Shown: positions 1 to 8,460, counted from the stretch's first letter. The stretch is DNA of 44,373 nt from an uncultured Collinsella sp. (GCA_958427895.1 CAUADW010000006.1:1-44373), one strand, 5' to 3'. Numbers and translations are program-made. The notes: generated from the letters alone by a model not told the origin.

Positions 1-224
1 AGGCCAAGGCGATGCGCCGGAGCCAGCGATGCCCACGAACGGGCGATCTTTTTCAGCAGATCGTTTTCCACCAGCTCACGCGGCAGTTTCTCTGCCACCG
101 TCTCGAGCGCCTGACGCGCCAGCTCCGCCGGCGGCACCTGCGGCACACGAGGTTCCGCCCCGCACGCCGTCGCGACAGAAAACCCTGCCAAACCCCCTAC
201 GACGAGGGGCACAGCGACCTCCAT
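1..224 (-). CDS. Probable TadB-like pilus assembly membrane protein, N-terminus only
   Basis: This is a partial gene that runs off the left edge; 74 codons are visible and the frame is open throughout. It starts with ATG at 224, inside the end of cpaF (28-nt overlap), behind a strong AGGAGG ribosome site 7 nt upstream. The protein begins with a short hydrophobic stretch (MEVAVPLVVGGLAGF) followed by a charged helical region. In Tad loci the gene after cpaF is normally tadB, an inner-membrane platform protein of the type II secretion F family that works with the CpaF ATPase. The hydrophobic N-terminus fits, but the diagnostic domain lies outside the window. The product name therefore rests mainly on position. 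Confidence 0.6.
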   Translation of the reverse strand, partial: MEVAVPLVVGGLAGFSVATACGAEPRVPQVPPAELARQALETVAEKLPRELVENDLLKKIARSWASLAPAHRLG

Positions 225-1525
225 TCGTCCACCTCCTCTTGTGTGAGCGTCCCCGACCGCAGGCCTTCTGCGATAAACGGCGGCTCGCGGTCAAGCGTCC
301 AGGTGCGCTCGGCGGCATCGAAAGTCACATAGCGCTCGAGCTCTACGCCGCCCGACGCGGCGCGACGCACCCCCGAATACGAGGAGACGAAGCGCCTGCC
401 ATCGGCGTGGCGCTCGGACATCACGATGCCGTCGAGCGCCATGGCAATCTGCTCCTCGATGAGCTCGCTCGGCAGATCGATGCCATAACGTGCAAGCAAC
501 GTCAGACGCACCACGGTCTCCTGTTCTGAGCCCGCATGAAGTGTGGTGAGCGACCCGTCGTGGCCCGTGTTCATGGCCTGCAACATGTCGCAGCACTCAG
601 CACCGCGCACCTCACCCACCACGATGCGGTCGGGGCGCATGCGCAGGGCATTGGTCACCAGGTCGCGGATCGTCACCGCGCCCTCGCCCTCAATTGAAGC
701 CTCGCGCGCCTCTAGACGCACCACGTGTGGATGATGCGCAAACTTGAGCTCGGCAGAGTCCTCGATCGTCACGATGCGCTCGCCGGTGGAAATCTCGCAT
801 GACAACGCGTTGAGCAGGGTGGTCTTACCAGATCCCGTGCCTCCCGCAACCGCCAGGTCCTGTCTCAGCGACACCGCGCATGACAGCAGCTGCGCATACC
901 AAAGCGGCAGCGACCCCAGCCCCACAAGCTCGTCCAGCGAGCAGATGCGGTCCGAGAACTTTCGGATGGTGAGAATCGGTCCGTCAATCGCCACAGGCGG
1001 AATCACCGCGTTGACGCGATAGCCCGTTTTGAGGCGGGCGTTGACGATGGGGCTGCGCTCGTCGATACGGCGGCCAAGTGGCGAGATGATGCGGTCGATA
1101 AGCACACGGATCTGCTCATCATCCTCAAACGCATGCTCGATGGGGTACAAGACGCCGCCGCGTTCAAAGAAGGCCGAGCGGCAGCCGTTGATCATGATCT
1201 CGGTAACGGTGTCGTCCTCGATGAGCGGCTGCAACGGCCCCAAGCCCACCACGTCATCCAAAATCTCGTCGATGATGGTCTCGCGCTCGGGCGTCGCGAG
1301 ATCGGTCGGCTCCTCAACATTGAGCGCCGCCTCCACCGCGGGACGCAATTCCGAGCGGGCAAGTACCGGGTCGATATAGGCGCTGATACGCGCCACTTCG
1401 TCGTAACCCATGCGGTCCATCACGGCGCGCTTAGTGCGTCGTTTCACCGCGCGGCGACGCCCCGCATCTACAGGAGCTGCCGCCGCTGCAGCGCCGGCAG
1501 CCTTAATCCTCGTTTGCAGGCTCAT
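197..1525 (-). CDS. cpaF: CpaF/TadA secretion ATPase of the Tad (Flp) pilus
   Basis: This is the hexameric traffic ATPase that powers Flp pilus assembly at the cytoplasmic face of the inner membrane. The 442-residue length is usual for the family. Visible motifs are the Walker A box GGTGSGKTT (Lys about residue 234), the Asp box ending in EDSAELKF, Walker B IVVGE (about 301-305) followed by VRG, and the His box region LTTLHAG. The N-terminus is Ala/Arg-rich and variable, as in many CpaF proteins. The start ATG overlaps the cpaE stop by 4 nt (ATGA), and the 3' end overlaps the next gene, so translation is coupled along the operon. Confidence 0.95.
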   Translation of the reverse strand: MSLQTRIKAAGAAAAAAPVDAGRRRAVKRRTKRAVMDRMGYDEVARISAYIDPVLARSELRPAVEAALNVEEPTDLATPERETIIDEILDDVVGLGPLQPLIEDDTVTEIMINGCRSAFFERGGVLYPIEHAFEDDEQIRVLIDRIISPLGRRIDERSPIVNARLKTGYRVNAVIPPVAIDGPILTIRKFSDRICSLDELVGLGSLPLWYAQLLSCAVSLRQDLAVAGGTGSGKTTLLNALSCEISTGERIVTIEDSAELKFAHHPHVVRLEAREASIEGEGAVTIRDLVTNALRMRPDRIVVGEVRGAECCDMLQAMNTGHDGSLTTLHAGSEQETVVRLTLLARYGIDLPSELIEEQIAMALDGIVMSERHADGRRFVSSYSGVRRAASGGVELERYVTFDAAERTWTLDREPPFIAEGLRSGTLTQEEVDEWRSLCPSS

Positions 1526-3174
1526 CGCTGATCACCCTCGCGCGACCAGGGAAGGCGGATACGCGGGCGTTCGGTACGCGTTGCACGGTCGGCGACTATA
1601 TCGCTCCAAGGGCCGACGGCGCACCCCAGTTCCACGAGCATCTCGCGCGTGGCCTCGCGCACGCTGGTCGCAAAAGCGCTCGTCTGACCCACTGCCTCGT
1701 CGGCGCGCCCAAACGCCATGAGCGCGGCGAGATCCTGCCCGCCATCGGCGATACGAATCTTGGAGCTCAACGCACAGGCAATCTCAAAGCGCATGGCGAC
1801 GTCCTCGTCTGCCCCGCGCGCACCGAACCGGTTGAACACGGCGCTCATGCGCGTGCGCGGCACACCTACTCGACTTGCCAGTTCAATGACGCGCGACGCC
1901 GATGTCGCGGACGACACCGCCGCATCGCCAACGACCAGGCAACGGTCGCTCGCCGCCACCGCAGCCGCCACGGCGTCGCCCCAAAAGACCGAGGTATCGA
2001 TAAAGACCACGTCGGATTCGCGACGCAGGACATCAAGCAGTAGCTCCACCGGACGTGCCATGAGCTCGGCTTGCTCGGGCGCCGCGACGGGACCCCAGAG
2101 CGTAACGCCCGGCGCCACGCGCATCGATGCGGCTACGATATCCGGCTCGGTGAGCGCGCCCGCCGCCGACGGCTCGATAAGTGCCGCCATATCGCGCGGA
2201 GCATCGACGCCTAACAAGTCGTAAAGGTTTCCAAACATCAGGTCCAGGTCGAGCACGGCGGCACGCAAGCCCAACAGCGACGATGTGTGTGCCATGGTGG
2301 CAACGATCGTCGACTTGCCGCAACCGCCCGAACCCGAAATGGCGCAGATGACCGGAGCTCGATGCGGCGAAGCGGCAGCGTCTGCCGGCGGCATCGGAGG
2401 CGGCGGAGCGGGCGTCGGTGACAGCGTCCCCGTCTCCTCCGCCGCAACCACACGCTGCGTCCAAGCCGGCATGGCAGCTTGTTCGGTCTGCGAGGCAGGC
2501 TCGTTCTGTGCAATCTGCTCATGCTGCATCAGCGACAACTCGCCGCACCCGGCAAAGCCCTCAACTTCGTCGAGTTCATCCACCAGATTCACGCCGTGCA
2601 CGTATCCCATATCTACAGCCGGGGAATCGCCAGCATGCTGCGCCGGTCCTCCAGCGTCATCGTATACAAGGGGGTTCCGGGGGCGCCGACCATGCTCGGC
2701 TTCCGCTTTTCCATAATCATCAACACGCGGGCCTCTTGTAGCGCGAGGCGCCCCGGGTTCCCTATCAACAAAAGCATCGGGCTCAATCGTCATGCGCCGA
2801 TCGGAATCAACCGCTCCCTCGCCCGCTCGCCCGTTGCCGCATATACTGTGCGCAGCGATGACCTCGGTCGCCCCCGCGCGAAACAGCCCTTCGATATCCG
2901 ACGGATCGAGCGCTTCTATCAACACGACCACGCGACTCACGCGGCCTTCGGCCGTCAGGTGCGCAACAGTCTTGCGCACATCTTCGGTATCAAACAGAGA
3001 CGCCGCGATGATGGCAGCCCCGCGGCGCGACGGAAACGCCCGCGCCATGGAAATCAGCCCGTCCAGGTCACCCACGCGAAGCACCTGTGCACCCGCATCA
3101 CGGCCCTCGACTTCCCGCTGCAACAGCCCGTAATCGCCGCACGCGCAGCACGCAAGCCAGATCGCCTTCATCAC
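1522..3174 (-). CDS. cpaE: CpaE/TadZ-like pilus localisation ATPase (MinD/ParA family)
   Basis: This 550-residue protein has three parts. Residues 1-110 resemble a degenerate response-regulator receiver fold. Residues about 110-270 form a low-complexity, charged and Pro-rich linker. Residues about 275-540 are a MinD/ParA ATPase with Walker A GSGGCGKST (Lys about 287), an A' strand VLDLDLMFGN and a Walker B-like VVFIDTS. CpaE/TadZ proteins set the polar position of the Tad machine. The frame can begin at GTG 3174 or ATG 3171; the ATG overlaps the cpaB stop as TGATG, and GGAGG lies upstream. The overlap at both ends indicates one transcript with cpaB and cpaF. The long linker is unusual, but its order in the locus supports the call. 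Confidence 0.88.
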   Translation of the reverse strand: MMKAIWLACCACGDYGLLQREVEGRDAGAQVLRVGDLDGLISMARAFPSRRGAAIIAASLFDTEDVRKTVAHLTAEGRVSRVVVLIEALDPSDIEGLFRAGATEVIAAHSICGNGRAGEGAVDSDRRMTIEPDAFVDREPGAPRATRGPRVDDYGKAEAEHGRRPRNPLVYDDAGGPAQHAGDSPAVDMGYVHGVNLVDELDEVEGFAGCGELSLMQHEQIAQNEPASQTEQAAMPAWTQRVVAAEETGTLSPTPAPPPPMPPADAAASPHRAPVICAISGSGGCGKSTIVATMAHTSSLLGLRAAVLDLDLMFGNLYDLLGVDAPRDMAALIEPSAAGALTEPDIVAASMRVAPGVTLWGPVAAPEQAELMARPVELLLDVLRRESDVVFIDTSVFWGDAVAAAVAASDRCLVVGDAAVSSATSASRVIELASRVGVPRTRMSAVFNRFGARGADEDVAMRFEIACALSSKIRIADGGQDLAALMAFGRADEAVGQTSAFATSVREATREMLVELGCAVGPWSDIVADRATRTERPRIRLPWSREGDQR

Positions 3175-3830
3175 TCGTCGCCTCCGCTCTTTTTGCCGCG
3201 CGCCGTGGCGGGAATCGTCAAGCTGACCGTTCCCTTGCCCGATGCCCCCAGCAGTTCCTTGACGTCTTCGGGGTCAGCCGCCAGCGTCACCCATTCGATC
3301 TTGCCCTCGTGCGTGGCACCGGAATCCTCACTGGTATCGATCACGTACGCGCCGCACAGCCGATCGGTTACGCCGTCTTTTTGCACATACACATCCACGT
3401 AGCTGCCCACGCCCGTGGCGCCGCCGACCGAGTGCTCGGCATCGACCGCCACCGAAACGGCGACCTTGCCCTTAGGCACCTCGAGCTTGTGGCTCTCGGC
3501 CTTGGTGTAGACATTGCAGATCACGGCGTTTTTGGGAATACGCGAAGTCGTCACGTCGCCGCGCACCTGGCGCAGCTCGGTCACCGCGTCACGCGGCAGC
3601 AGACTTGTCAGCCATTCCTGGGTTATGACATTGGTCTCATCGAGGGTCTCGCCCACATCGATATCGCGCGCCGCGACGCATACCTCGACGCGATCGCCAC
3701 CATACTTGGCCAAGGTCTCAGCCTGGACCTGTTCGGCTTGCGAGCGGATCGACGAGCCGTAAACCATGCAGAGCAGAGCAGCGAGCACGCCCGCGACCAG
3801 ACTGATGGCGATGCGCTTGCTCTTGTTCAC
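3171..3830 (-). CDS. cpaB: CpaB-like Flp pilus assembly protein (SAF domain)
   Basis: This is the first gene of the visible Tad operon. The protein has an N-terminal membrane anchor (about residues 5-25, ISLVAGVLAALLCMVYG) and then a SAF-type domain with CVAARDIDVGETL and a second half KGKVAVSVAVDAEHSVGG. CpaB/RcpC proteins are periplasmic parts of the Tad apparatus. I chose the GTG at 3830 because AGAGGAG sits 5 nt upstream of it; the in-frame ATG at 3845 has no good ribosome site. That gives 219 residues. The stop overlaps the next start. Family members are often longer, so a C-terminal RcpC region may be reduced here. Confidence 0.85.
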   Translation of the reverse strand: MNKSKRIAISLVAGVLAALLCMVYGSSIRSQAEQVQAETLAKYGGDRVEVCVAARDIDVGETLDETNVITQEWLTSLLPRDAVTELRQVRGDVTTSRIPKNAVICNVYTKAESHKLEVPKGKVAVSVAVDAEHSVGGATGVGSYVDVYVQKDGVTDRLCGAYVIDTSEDSGATHEGKIEWVTLAADPEDVKELLGASGKGTVSLTIPATARGKKSGGDE

Positions 3831-3927
3831 GGCCGCTCCTCTCATGGCAGTGCCGGGCGAATGCCCGTACCACCATTGTCTGGGCGGTCAGAGTGCAAAG
3901 CGGCGCAATCGCGATCTTGGTTTTCGA

Positions 3928-4000
3928 TGTCAAACCAATCGCTGACCAAAAGCTGACCAGCCCGTCAAGCTCGTGGCAAGGTTTTGGTCAGCACGTCAGC
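3928..4000 (-). promoter_or_regulatory. Tad operon control region: perfect -35 with upstream GGTCAGC boxes
   Basis: On the minus strand a perfect TTGACA lies at 3933-3928, about 100 nt before the cpaB start. The -10 expected 17 nt further on (GATTGC) is poor, which suggests activator dependence. Directly upstream are four copies of the core GCTGAC(C), at plus positions 3941 and 3952 and inverted at 3986-3992 and 3995-4000. Two of them form an 11-bp inverted repeat, GCTGACCAAAA against TTTTGGTCAGC, with a 30-bp spacer. The sequence is direct observation; the regulatory role is inference. Confidence 0.5.
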
Positions 4001-4030
4001 AAACTGCATGTTTCGAGGCTTTTCCGCAGC

Positions 4031-4065
4031 AAAAAAGCCGTCTCCCGAACAGTTGGGAGACGGCT
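4031..4065 (-). terminator. Rho-independent terminator behind rsgA
   Basis: An 11-bp perfect stem AGCCGTCTCCC/GGGAGACGGCT encloses an 8-nt loop. On the minus strand it is followed by a T-run, and it sits 18 nt past the rsgA stop. Confidence 0.92.
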
Positions 4066-4082
4066 GTCATAGGGAAAATCAA

Positions 4083-5267
4083 TTACAGATGGACATCGGG
4101 ATCGAGCATTTGAGCGCTCACGCGCATGGATGACGCCAGGTTTTGGAACGTTTCCAGACGCAGGCTGTCAATCTGCCCGGCGTCCTCGGCCTCGCGAACG
4201 GCGCAACCCGGCTCATGGGTATGTGTGCAATCGCCAAACCGGCACGCGCGCGATGTCTCGACAATCTCGGGGAAGGCGCGCGCCAGACCCCGCTCGTGAC
4301 CCACGAGCGGTAGGCTGCGCAGGCCCGGGGCATCGGCGATCACGCCGGCGTCGCCCGGCAGCGCCACCATCACGCGCGCGACGGTAGTGTGACGGCCCTG
4401 GTCGTCGCGTTCGCGCACACCGCCGGTCGCCAACGTATCGTGGCCCAGCAGTGCATTGAGCAGCGTCGACTTACCGGCACCCGACTCGCCCAGAATCATG
4501 GCACAGCTCCCGGCGGGCACGCAGGCACGGACCTCGTCCAGGCCGCGGCCCTCGGCAGAGGACGTCACGATCACGCGCACGTCCGGACCCACCAGGCGGC
4601 GCACGCGGTCCAGATCGCGCTCGAGCTCCTCGGCATCGCAGCGGTCAGCTTTGGTAAGCACCACCACCGGCTCGGCATCGCAGTCGAGCGCCAACACCAG
4701 CGAGCGCGCCACGCGGTCGAGCAGCACCTCACCGGCACCGAGCGCCTGCACGATTAGCACGCTATCCACGTTGGAGCAGAGCACCTGGCGCTCTCCACGG
4801 GCACGGCCGCGCCAACGCTCAAAGCTCGTACGGCGCGGCAGCACGCACTCAATCACGCCCATATCGTGCCCGGGAGCGCGGCGCACCGCCACACGGTCGC
4901 CCACGGCAGGCAGCAGGACCTCGTCCTCGCCGCGCGACTTGGCAAACCCCACGGCATGCTCGGCGCGAAAGGTGTCGTCGGCAGTGGCCACCAGCGGAAA
5001 CCCGCGATCCAGGCGAATAACGGCACCCAGCTGCATCTGCTCGGGCTCCTCGGCATGTGCGCAGAAATCATCAAAGGCAGTCTGCTGGGCTTCATCGACC
5101 GGCAGGTCATCAAACGCCGGAACATCCTGCAGCGCATCGAGCCCCGGTACGCTCGCCAACAACTCCTCGGCAGACACGGGCGCTTCGGTCGCGAGTTTCC
5201 GACGACGGTCACGCTTAGCCCGCGCCCCCGTCGTCTTTTTCTTCGCTTTAGCCTTAGCCTTAGCCAC
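4083..5267 (-). CDS. rsgA: RsgA small ribosomal subunit-dependent GTPase
   Basis: RsgA is a circularly permuted GTPase that helps late 30S maturation. The order of parts matches the family: a basic N-terminal tail (KAKAKAKKK), an OB-fold region, the G4 motif VVLTKADR placed before the P-loop GESGAGKST, a switch region with DAPGLRSL, and a C-terminal zinc site C-x4-C-x-H-x5-C in the stretch CRFGDCTHTHEPGC. I chose the GTG at 5267 because GGGAGG lies 5 nt upstream; the open frame continues to 5351, but that part would translate through a terminator hairpin. The predicted length is 394 residues, somewhat longer than usual because of the basic tail and an acidic insert near residues 30-60. Confidence 0.93.
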   Translation of the reverse strand: MAKAKAKAKKKTTGARAKRDRRRKLATEAPVSAEELLASVPGLDALQDVPAFDDLPVDEAQQTAFDDFCAHAEEPEQMQLGAVIRLDRGFPLVATADDTFRAEHAVGFAKSRGEDEVLLPAVGDRVAVRRAPGHDMGVIECVLPRRTSFERWRGRARGERQVLCSNVDSVLIVQALGAGEVLLDRVARSLVLALDCDAEPVVVLTKADRCDAEELERDLDRVRRLVGPDVRVIVTSSAEGRGLDEVRACVPAGSCAMILGESGAGKSTLLNALLGHDTLATGGVRERDDQGRHTTVARVMVALPGDAGVIADAPGLRSLPLVGHERGLARAFPEIVETSRACRFGDCTHTHEPGCAVREAEDAGQIDSLRLETFQNLASSMRVSAQMLDPDVHL

Positions 5268-5315
5268 AAACGCCTCCCAGCAGCCAAAATCACAACTGAG
5301 CAGGTATTTTAAATC

Positions 5316-5349
5316 AAAAAGAGCTGGCCGGGCAAAGCCCGACCAGCTC
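5316..5349 (-). terminator. Terminator hairpin 1 of a tandem pair
   Basis: The stem GAGCTGGnCGGGC/GCCCGnCCAGCTC has a 3-nt loop. On the minus strand it is followed by TTTTT. It lies just upstream of rsgA. Confidence 0.8.
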
Positions 5350-5437
5350 ACATACTTTCCCTCAGCTCATGGTCCCGAGAGGCTATCCGAAGGCCCGCCC
5401 GCCGGGAGGGGTTTCCTAAGGACACATCCTTTATTCA

Positions 5438-5469
5438 AAACGAGCGGCCGAGCAATTGCTCGGCCGCTC
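5438..5469 (-). terminator. Terminator hairpin 2 of a tandem pair
   Basis: The perfect 12-bp stem GAGCGGCCGAGC/GCTCGGCCGCTC has an AATT loop and is followed on the minus strand by GTTTTG. The flank (CTTTCCCTCAG on the plus strand) is shared with hairpin 1, so the two are a duplicated module. Confidence 0.7.
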
Positions 5470-5529
5470 ACCTTCTTTCCCTCAGCCCTTTTTCATCCGC
5501 GCGGGAGTAAAGCCAGCAAGGATACCGTA

Positions 5530-5618
5530 GGGCCCACCCCGGGAGTGTTTTCTTCTGAGCGATCCCGCAGCGCGAAGCGCGAGGACCAGCGAAGAAGAAA
5601 ACACGCAGGGGCGGGCCC
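5530..5618 (-). terminator. Long imperfect hairpin directly behind the P-type ATPase
   Basis: Arms at 5530-5557 and 5591-5618 pair over more than 20 bp (GGGCCC/GGGCCC outside, GTGTTTTCTTC/GAAGAAAACAC inside). A smaller GCGC hairpin sits in the loop. It begins 12 nt after the ATPase stop on the minus strand. There is no clean T-run after the stem, so it may protect the mRNA end or act in a repeat family rather than as a simple terminator. Confidence 0.5.
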
Positions 5619-5630
5619 GGACAGGTTAAC

Positions 5631-8312
5631 TTACTCCTTCTCGACCGCGCGCATGATCGCCTTGTAGATCTCCATCAGCGGGATGATCAGGAAGGCCAGA
5701 CCCAGCGCGGCAAGAACGCCCTTGAGTTCAAGCGTCACAGGGCCGAAGAACATCTCGGCAAGCGTCGGCTGCACGGTCACGATCACCGTCAGCACCAGTG
5801 CCAGCGCGGCAGAAGCCCACAGCCACTTGTTCTGCTTCTTCATGGTGAACAGCGACGCACGACGGCTGCGCATATTGAAGCAGTGGAAAATCTCGACCAT
5901 GTTGAGTGTGATGAACGCCATCATCACGCCTTCCTCGTCGGCATTGCCGGCGATCATATCGGCGATGTGGATGTAGCCCATGTCAAAGTACACGCCCACA
6001 AAGAAGCTCGCCAGCACCAGCACGGTGATGATCAGGCCCTGGACCACGCAGTCCAGACCCATATGTCCGGCAAAGACGCCGTCCTTGGCGTTGCGCGGCT
6101 TGCGCTTCATGATGTCGCCCTCGGCGTCCTCCATGCCCAGCGCGAGCGCGGGGAAACAGTCGGTGACCAGGTTCACCCACAGCAGCTGCACCGGCTGGAA
6201 GATGGTAAAGCCGATGAGCGTGGCGATAAACACCGAGAACACCTCAGCAAGGTTGGCCGAAAGCAGGAACTGGATGACCTTGCGGATGTTGTCGTAGATG
6301 CGACGGCCCTCTTCGCAGGCACCGATGATGGTGGCGAAGTTGTCGTCGGCAAGCACCATGTCGGCAACGTTCTTGGTGACGTCGGTGCCGGTGATGCCCA
6401 TACCGACGCCGATGTCGGCGCGCTTGATGGACGGGGCATCGTTGACGCCGTCGCCCGTCATGGCCACGATCTGGTCGCGCGACTTCCAAGCCTCGACGAT
6501 GCGTGTCTTGTGCTCGGGCTGGACGCGGGCGTACACGCCGTAGTCCTCGATGTGCGCGTCGAGTTCCTCGTCGCTCATGCGATCGAGGTCGGCACCGGTG
6601 ATGGCATGGCTGCGATCGGTGACGATGCCCAGCTGCTTGGCGATGGCCACGGCGGTGTCGATGTGGTCGCCCGTGATCATGACGGTGCGGATACCGGCAT
6701 CGTGCGCCTCGCGGATGGCGTCGGCGACCTCGGGACGAACCGGGTCAATCATGCCGGACAGGCCGCAGAAGACCAGGTCATGCTCGAGCGCGGCGGGACT
6801 GCAGTCGGCCGGGACCTCGGTGTAGGTGCGGCTTGCCAGCGCCAGCACGCGCAGGGCCTCGTCGGCCATGGCCTTGTTGGCGGCCACGAGCTCGGCACGA
6901 CGTTCCTCGGTCAGGGGGACAACCTTATCGCCCTCGTAGATATGGGTGCACAGGCCGATCACCACGTCGGGCGCGCCCTTGGTGTACTGCTCGTACTCGC
7001 CATCCAGGGTCTCGACGACCACGGACATCATCTTACGGCCCGAGTCGAACGGGGCCTCGCCCACGCGCGGGTGCTCGGCAGTCAGGCCAGTAAGACCAGC
7101 CTTGCCGGCATCGTTGACGAGCGCGCACTCAGTCGGCTCACCAACGGCCTCGCCCAGGTCCTCGTCCCACTGGGCATCGGAGCACAGCGCCATACCGGCC
7201 AGGAACTTCTCCTTAGGCGCAGCGAGCTCGTGCTTGACGACGGTCATCTTGTTTTGGGTAAGGGTACCGGTCTTGTCGGAGCAGATGGTCTGCGTGCAGC
7301 CAAGGGTCTCGACGGCAGAGAGCTTGCGGATAATCGCCTGGCGCTTGGCCATTTTGGTCACGCCGAGCGAAAGCACGATAGTCACGACGGCAACCAGACC
7401 CTCAGGGATGGCGGCGACGGCAAGCGAGACAGCGACCATAAAGGTATCGAGCAGCGCGGTCGGGTCGGTGAGAACGTTGCCCACGCCGTGGCGGATGATG
7501 TCGACGCCAAAGATAACGACGCAGATGACGATAACCATGATAGTGAGGATGCGGCTGAGCTCGGCAAGCTTCACCTGCAGCGGCGTGAGCTCTTCCTTGG
7601 CCTCGGCCAGGGCGCCGGCGATCTTACCCATCTCGGTGTTCATACCGGTACCGACTACGACGGCGCGGCCACGGCCGTACACCACGGTGGAGCCCATGTA
7701 GCACATGTTCTTGCGGTCGCCGAGCGGCACGTCGTCGGTGCCGGCGGCGAGCTCGATCACGTTGGCATGCTTCTCGACGGGCACGGACTCGCCGGTAAGG
7801 GCGGCCTCCTCGATCTTCATCGTGGCGCTCTCGAGCACGCGGCAGTCGGCCGGGACGGAGTCGCCCGCCTCGAGCATGATCACGTCACCGGGCACGAGCT
7901 CGGCGCTCGGCAGGTGCACGAGCTTGCCGTCGCGCAGCACCTTGGACTGCGCCGCGCTCATCTCCTGCAGGGCCTCGAGAGCCTCCTCGCTTTTAGCCTC
8001 CTGGACCACGCCCAGCACCGAGTTGACGATAACGACGAACATGATGATGGCGACATCGGCAAAGTCCGCCTCGCCCTTGACCATGCCCGTGAGCGCGCTG
8101 ATGACGGCGGCAACGATCAGCATGATGACCATGGGGTCGGCCATCTGCTCAAAGAAGCGCTTCCACAACGGCGTCTTCTCGGCTTCCTCGAGCTTGTTAG
8201 GGCCTGTCTTGGCGAGGCGCGACGACGCCTCGTCGTTGCTCAGGCCGAGGTTCTCATCGACACCTTGGTCGCTGAGTACCTCCGCCGCGGCGGACAGGTA
8301 TTCCTTTTGCAT
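5631..8312 (-). CDS. Calcium-type cation-transporting P-type ATPase (P2 class)
   Basis: This 893-residue protein pumps a cation, most likely Ca2+, across the membrane using ATP. Motifs in order are an N-terminal cation-ATPase domain, TGES (about 174), PEGL in M4, the phosphorylation site DKTGTLT (Asp346), and TGDGVND in the P domain. The Ca-site residues of SERCA-like pumps are present: Glu in M4 (AIPEGL), Asn and Glu in M5 (SANLAEV), and Asn, Thr and Asp in M6 (LWVNLVTD). This separates it from K- or heavy-metal pumps. The start ATG has AGGAGGGG 7 nt upstream, but that site is paired in a leader hairpin (see the 8313-8424 entry). It has its own promoter and is followed by a long hairpin, so it is probably monocistronic. 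Confidence 0.93.
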   Translation of the reverse strand: MQKEYLSAAAEVLSDQGVDENLGLSNDEASSRLAKTGPNKLEEAEKTPLWKRFFEQMADPMVIMLIVAAVISALTGMVKGEADFADVAIIMFVVIVNSVLGVVQEAKSEEALEALQEMSAAQSKVLRDGKLVHLPSAELVPGDVIMLEAGDSVPADCRVLESATMKIEEAALTGESVPVEKHANVIELAAGTDDVPLGDRKNMCYMGSTVVYGRGRAVVVGTGMNTEMGKIAGALAEAKEELTPLQVKLAELSRILTIMVIVICVVIFGVDIIRHGVGNVLTDPTALLDTFMVAVSLAVAAIPEGLVAVVTIVLSLGVTKMAKRQAIIRKLSAVETLGCTQTICSDKTGTLTQNKMTVVKHELAAPKEKFLAGMALCSDAQWDEDLGEAVGEPTECALVNDAGKAGLTGLTAEHPRVGEAPFDSGRKMMSVVVETLDGEYEQYTKGAPDVVIGLCTHIYEGDKVVPLTEERRAELVAANKAMADEALRVLALASRTYTEVPADCSPAALEHDLVFCGLSGMIDPVRPEVADAIREAHDAGIRTVMITGDHIDTAVAIAKQLGIVTDRSHAITGADLDRMSDEELDAHIEDYGVYARVQPEHKTRIVEAWKSRDQIVAMTGDGVNDAPSIKRADIGVGMGITGTDVTKNVADMVLADDNFATIIGACEEGRRIYDNIRKVIQFLLSANLAEVFSVFIATLIGFTIFQPVQLLWVNLVTDCFPALALGMEDAEGDIMKRKPRNAKDGVFAGHMGLDCVVQGLIITVLVLASFFVGVYFDMGYIHIADMIAGNADEEGVMMAFITLNMVEIFHCFNMRSRRASLFTMKKQNKWLWASAALALVLTVIVTVQPTLAEMFFGPVTLELKGVLAALGLAFLIIPLMEIYKAIMRAVEKE

Positions 8313-8424
8313 ATAGAGTCCCCTCCTGGGATTCGGGCCACTCAGCAGATTGATGCCCGATCATAATTCCCAGGAGAAGGGCAAGGGCTCATCAAGGCTG
8401 CCGTGCTGAGCGGCAGTTGATAGT
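8313..8424 (-). ncRNA. Candidate structured regulatory leader of the Ca-ATPase mRNA
   Basis: In mRNA sense, hairpin 1 is CTGCCG, loop CTCAGCA, CGGCAG (plus 8416-8398). Hairpin 2 has an outer stem CTCCTGGGA/TCCCAGGAG (8376-8368 with 8331-8323) and an inner stem CGGGC/GCCCG. The 3' arm of the outer stem contains the AGGAG of the ATPase ribosome site. The apical loop of hairpin 2 contains TGCTGAG, the exact complement of the whole 7-nt loop of hairpin 1, so a kissing-loop is possible. The predicted transcript starts just before hairpin 1. I do not recognise this as a known riboswitch class. The structure is read from sequence; the function is inference. Confidence 0.5.
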
Positions 8425-8430
8425 GGAGCT

Positions 8431-8460
8431 ATGGTACCCCAAAGCGGTGCGTCTAGCCAA
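8431..8460 (-). promoter_or_regulatory. Probable promoter of the Ca-ATPase gene
   Basis: On the minus strand, TTGGCT (8460-8455), an 18-nt spacer and TACCAT (8436-8431) are visible. The start point would be near 8424, giving a 112-nt leader made up of the two hairpins described for 8313-8424. Confidence 0.45.

Noticed and set aside
3718..3933. Short ORF overlapping the cpaB start in another frame
   Set aside because: It overlaps most of the cpaB N-terminus, lacks a ribosome site and shows no motif.
5883..8366. An 827-codon open frame opposite the Ca-ATPase gene
   Set aside because: It has no ribosome site or recognisable domain and is the mirror of a GC-biased real gene; the composition (His, Asp, Gly, Val rich) is that of an antisense artefact.
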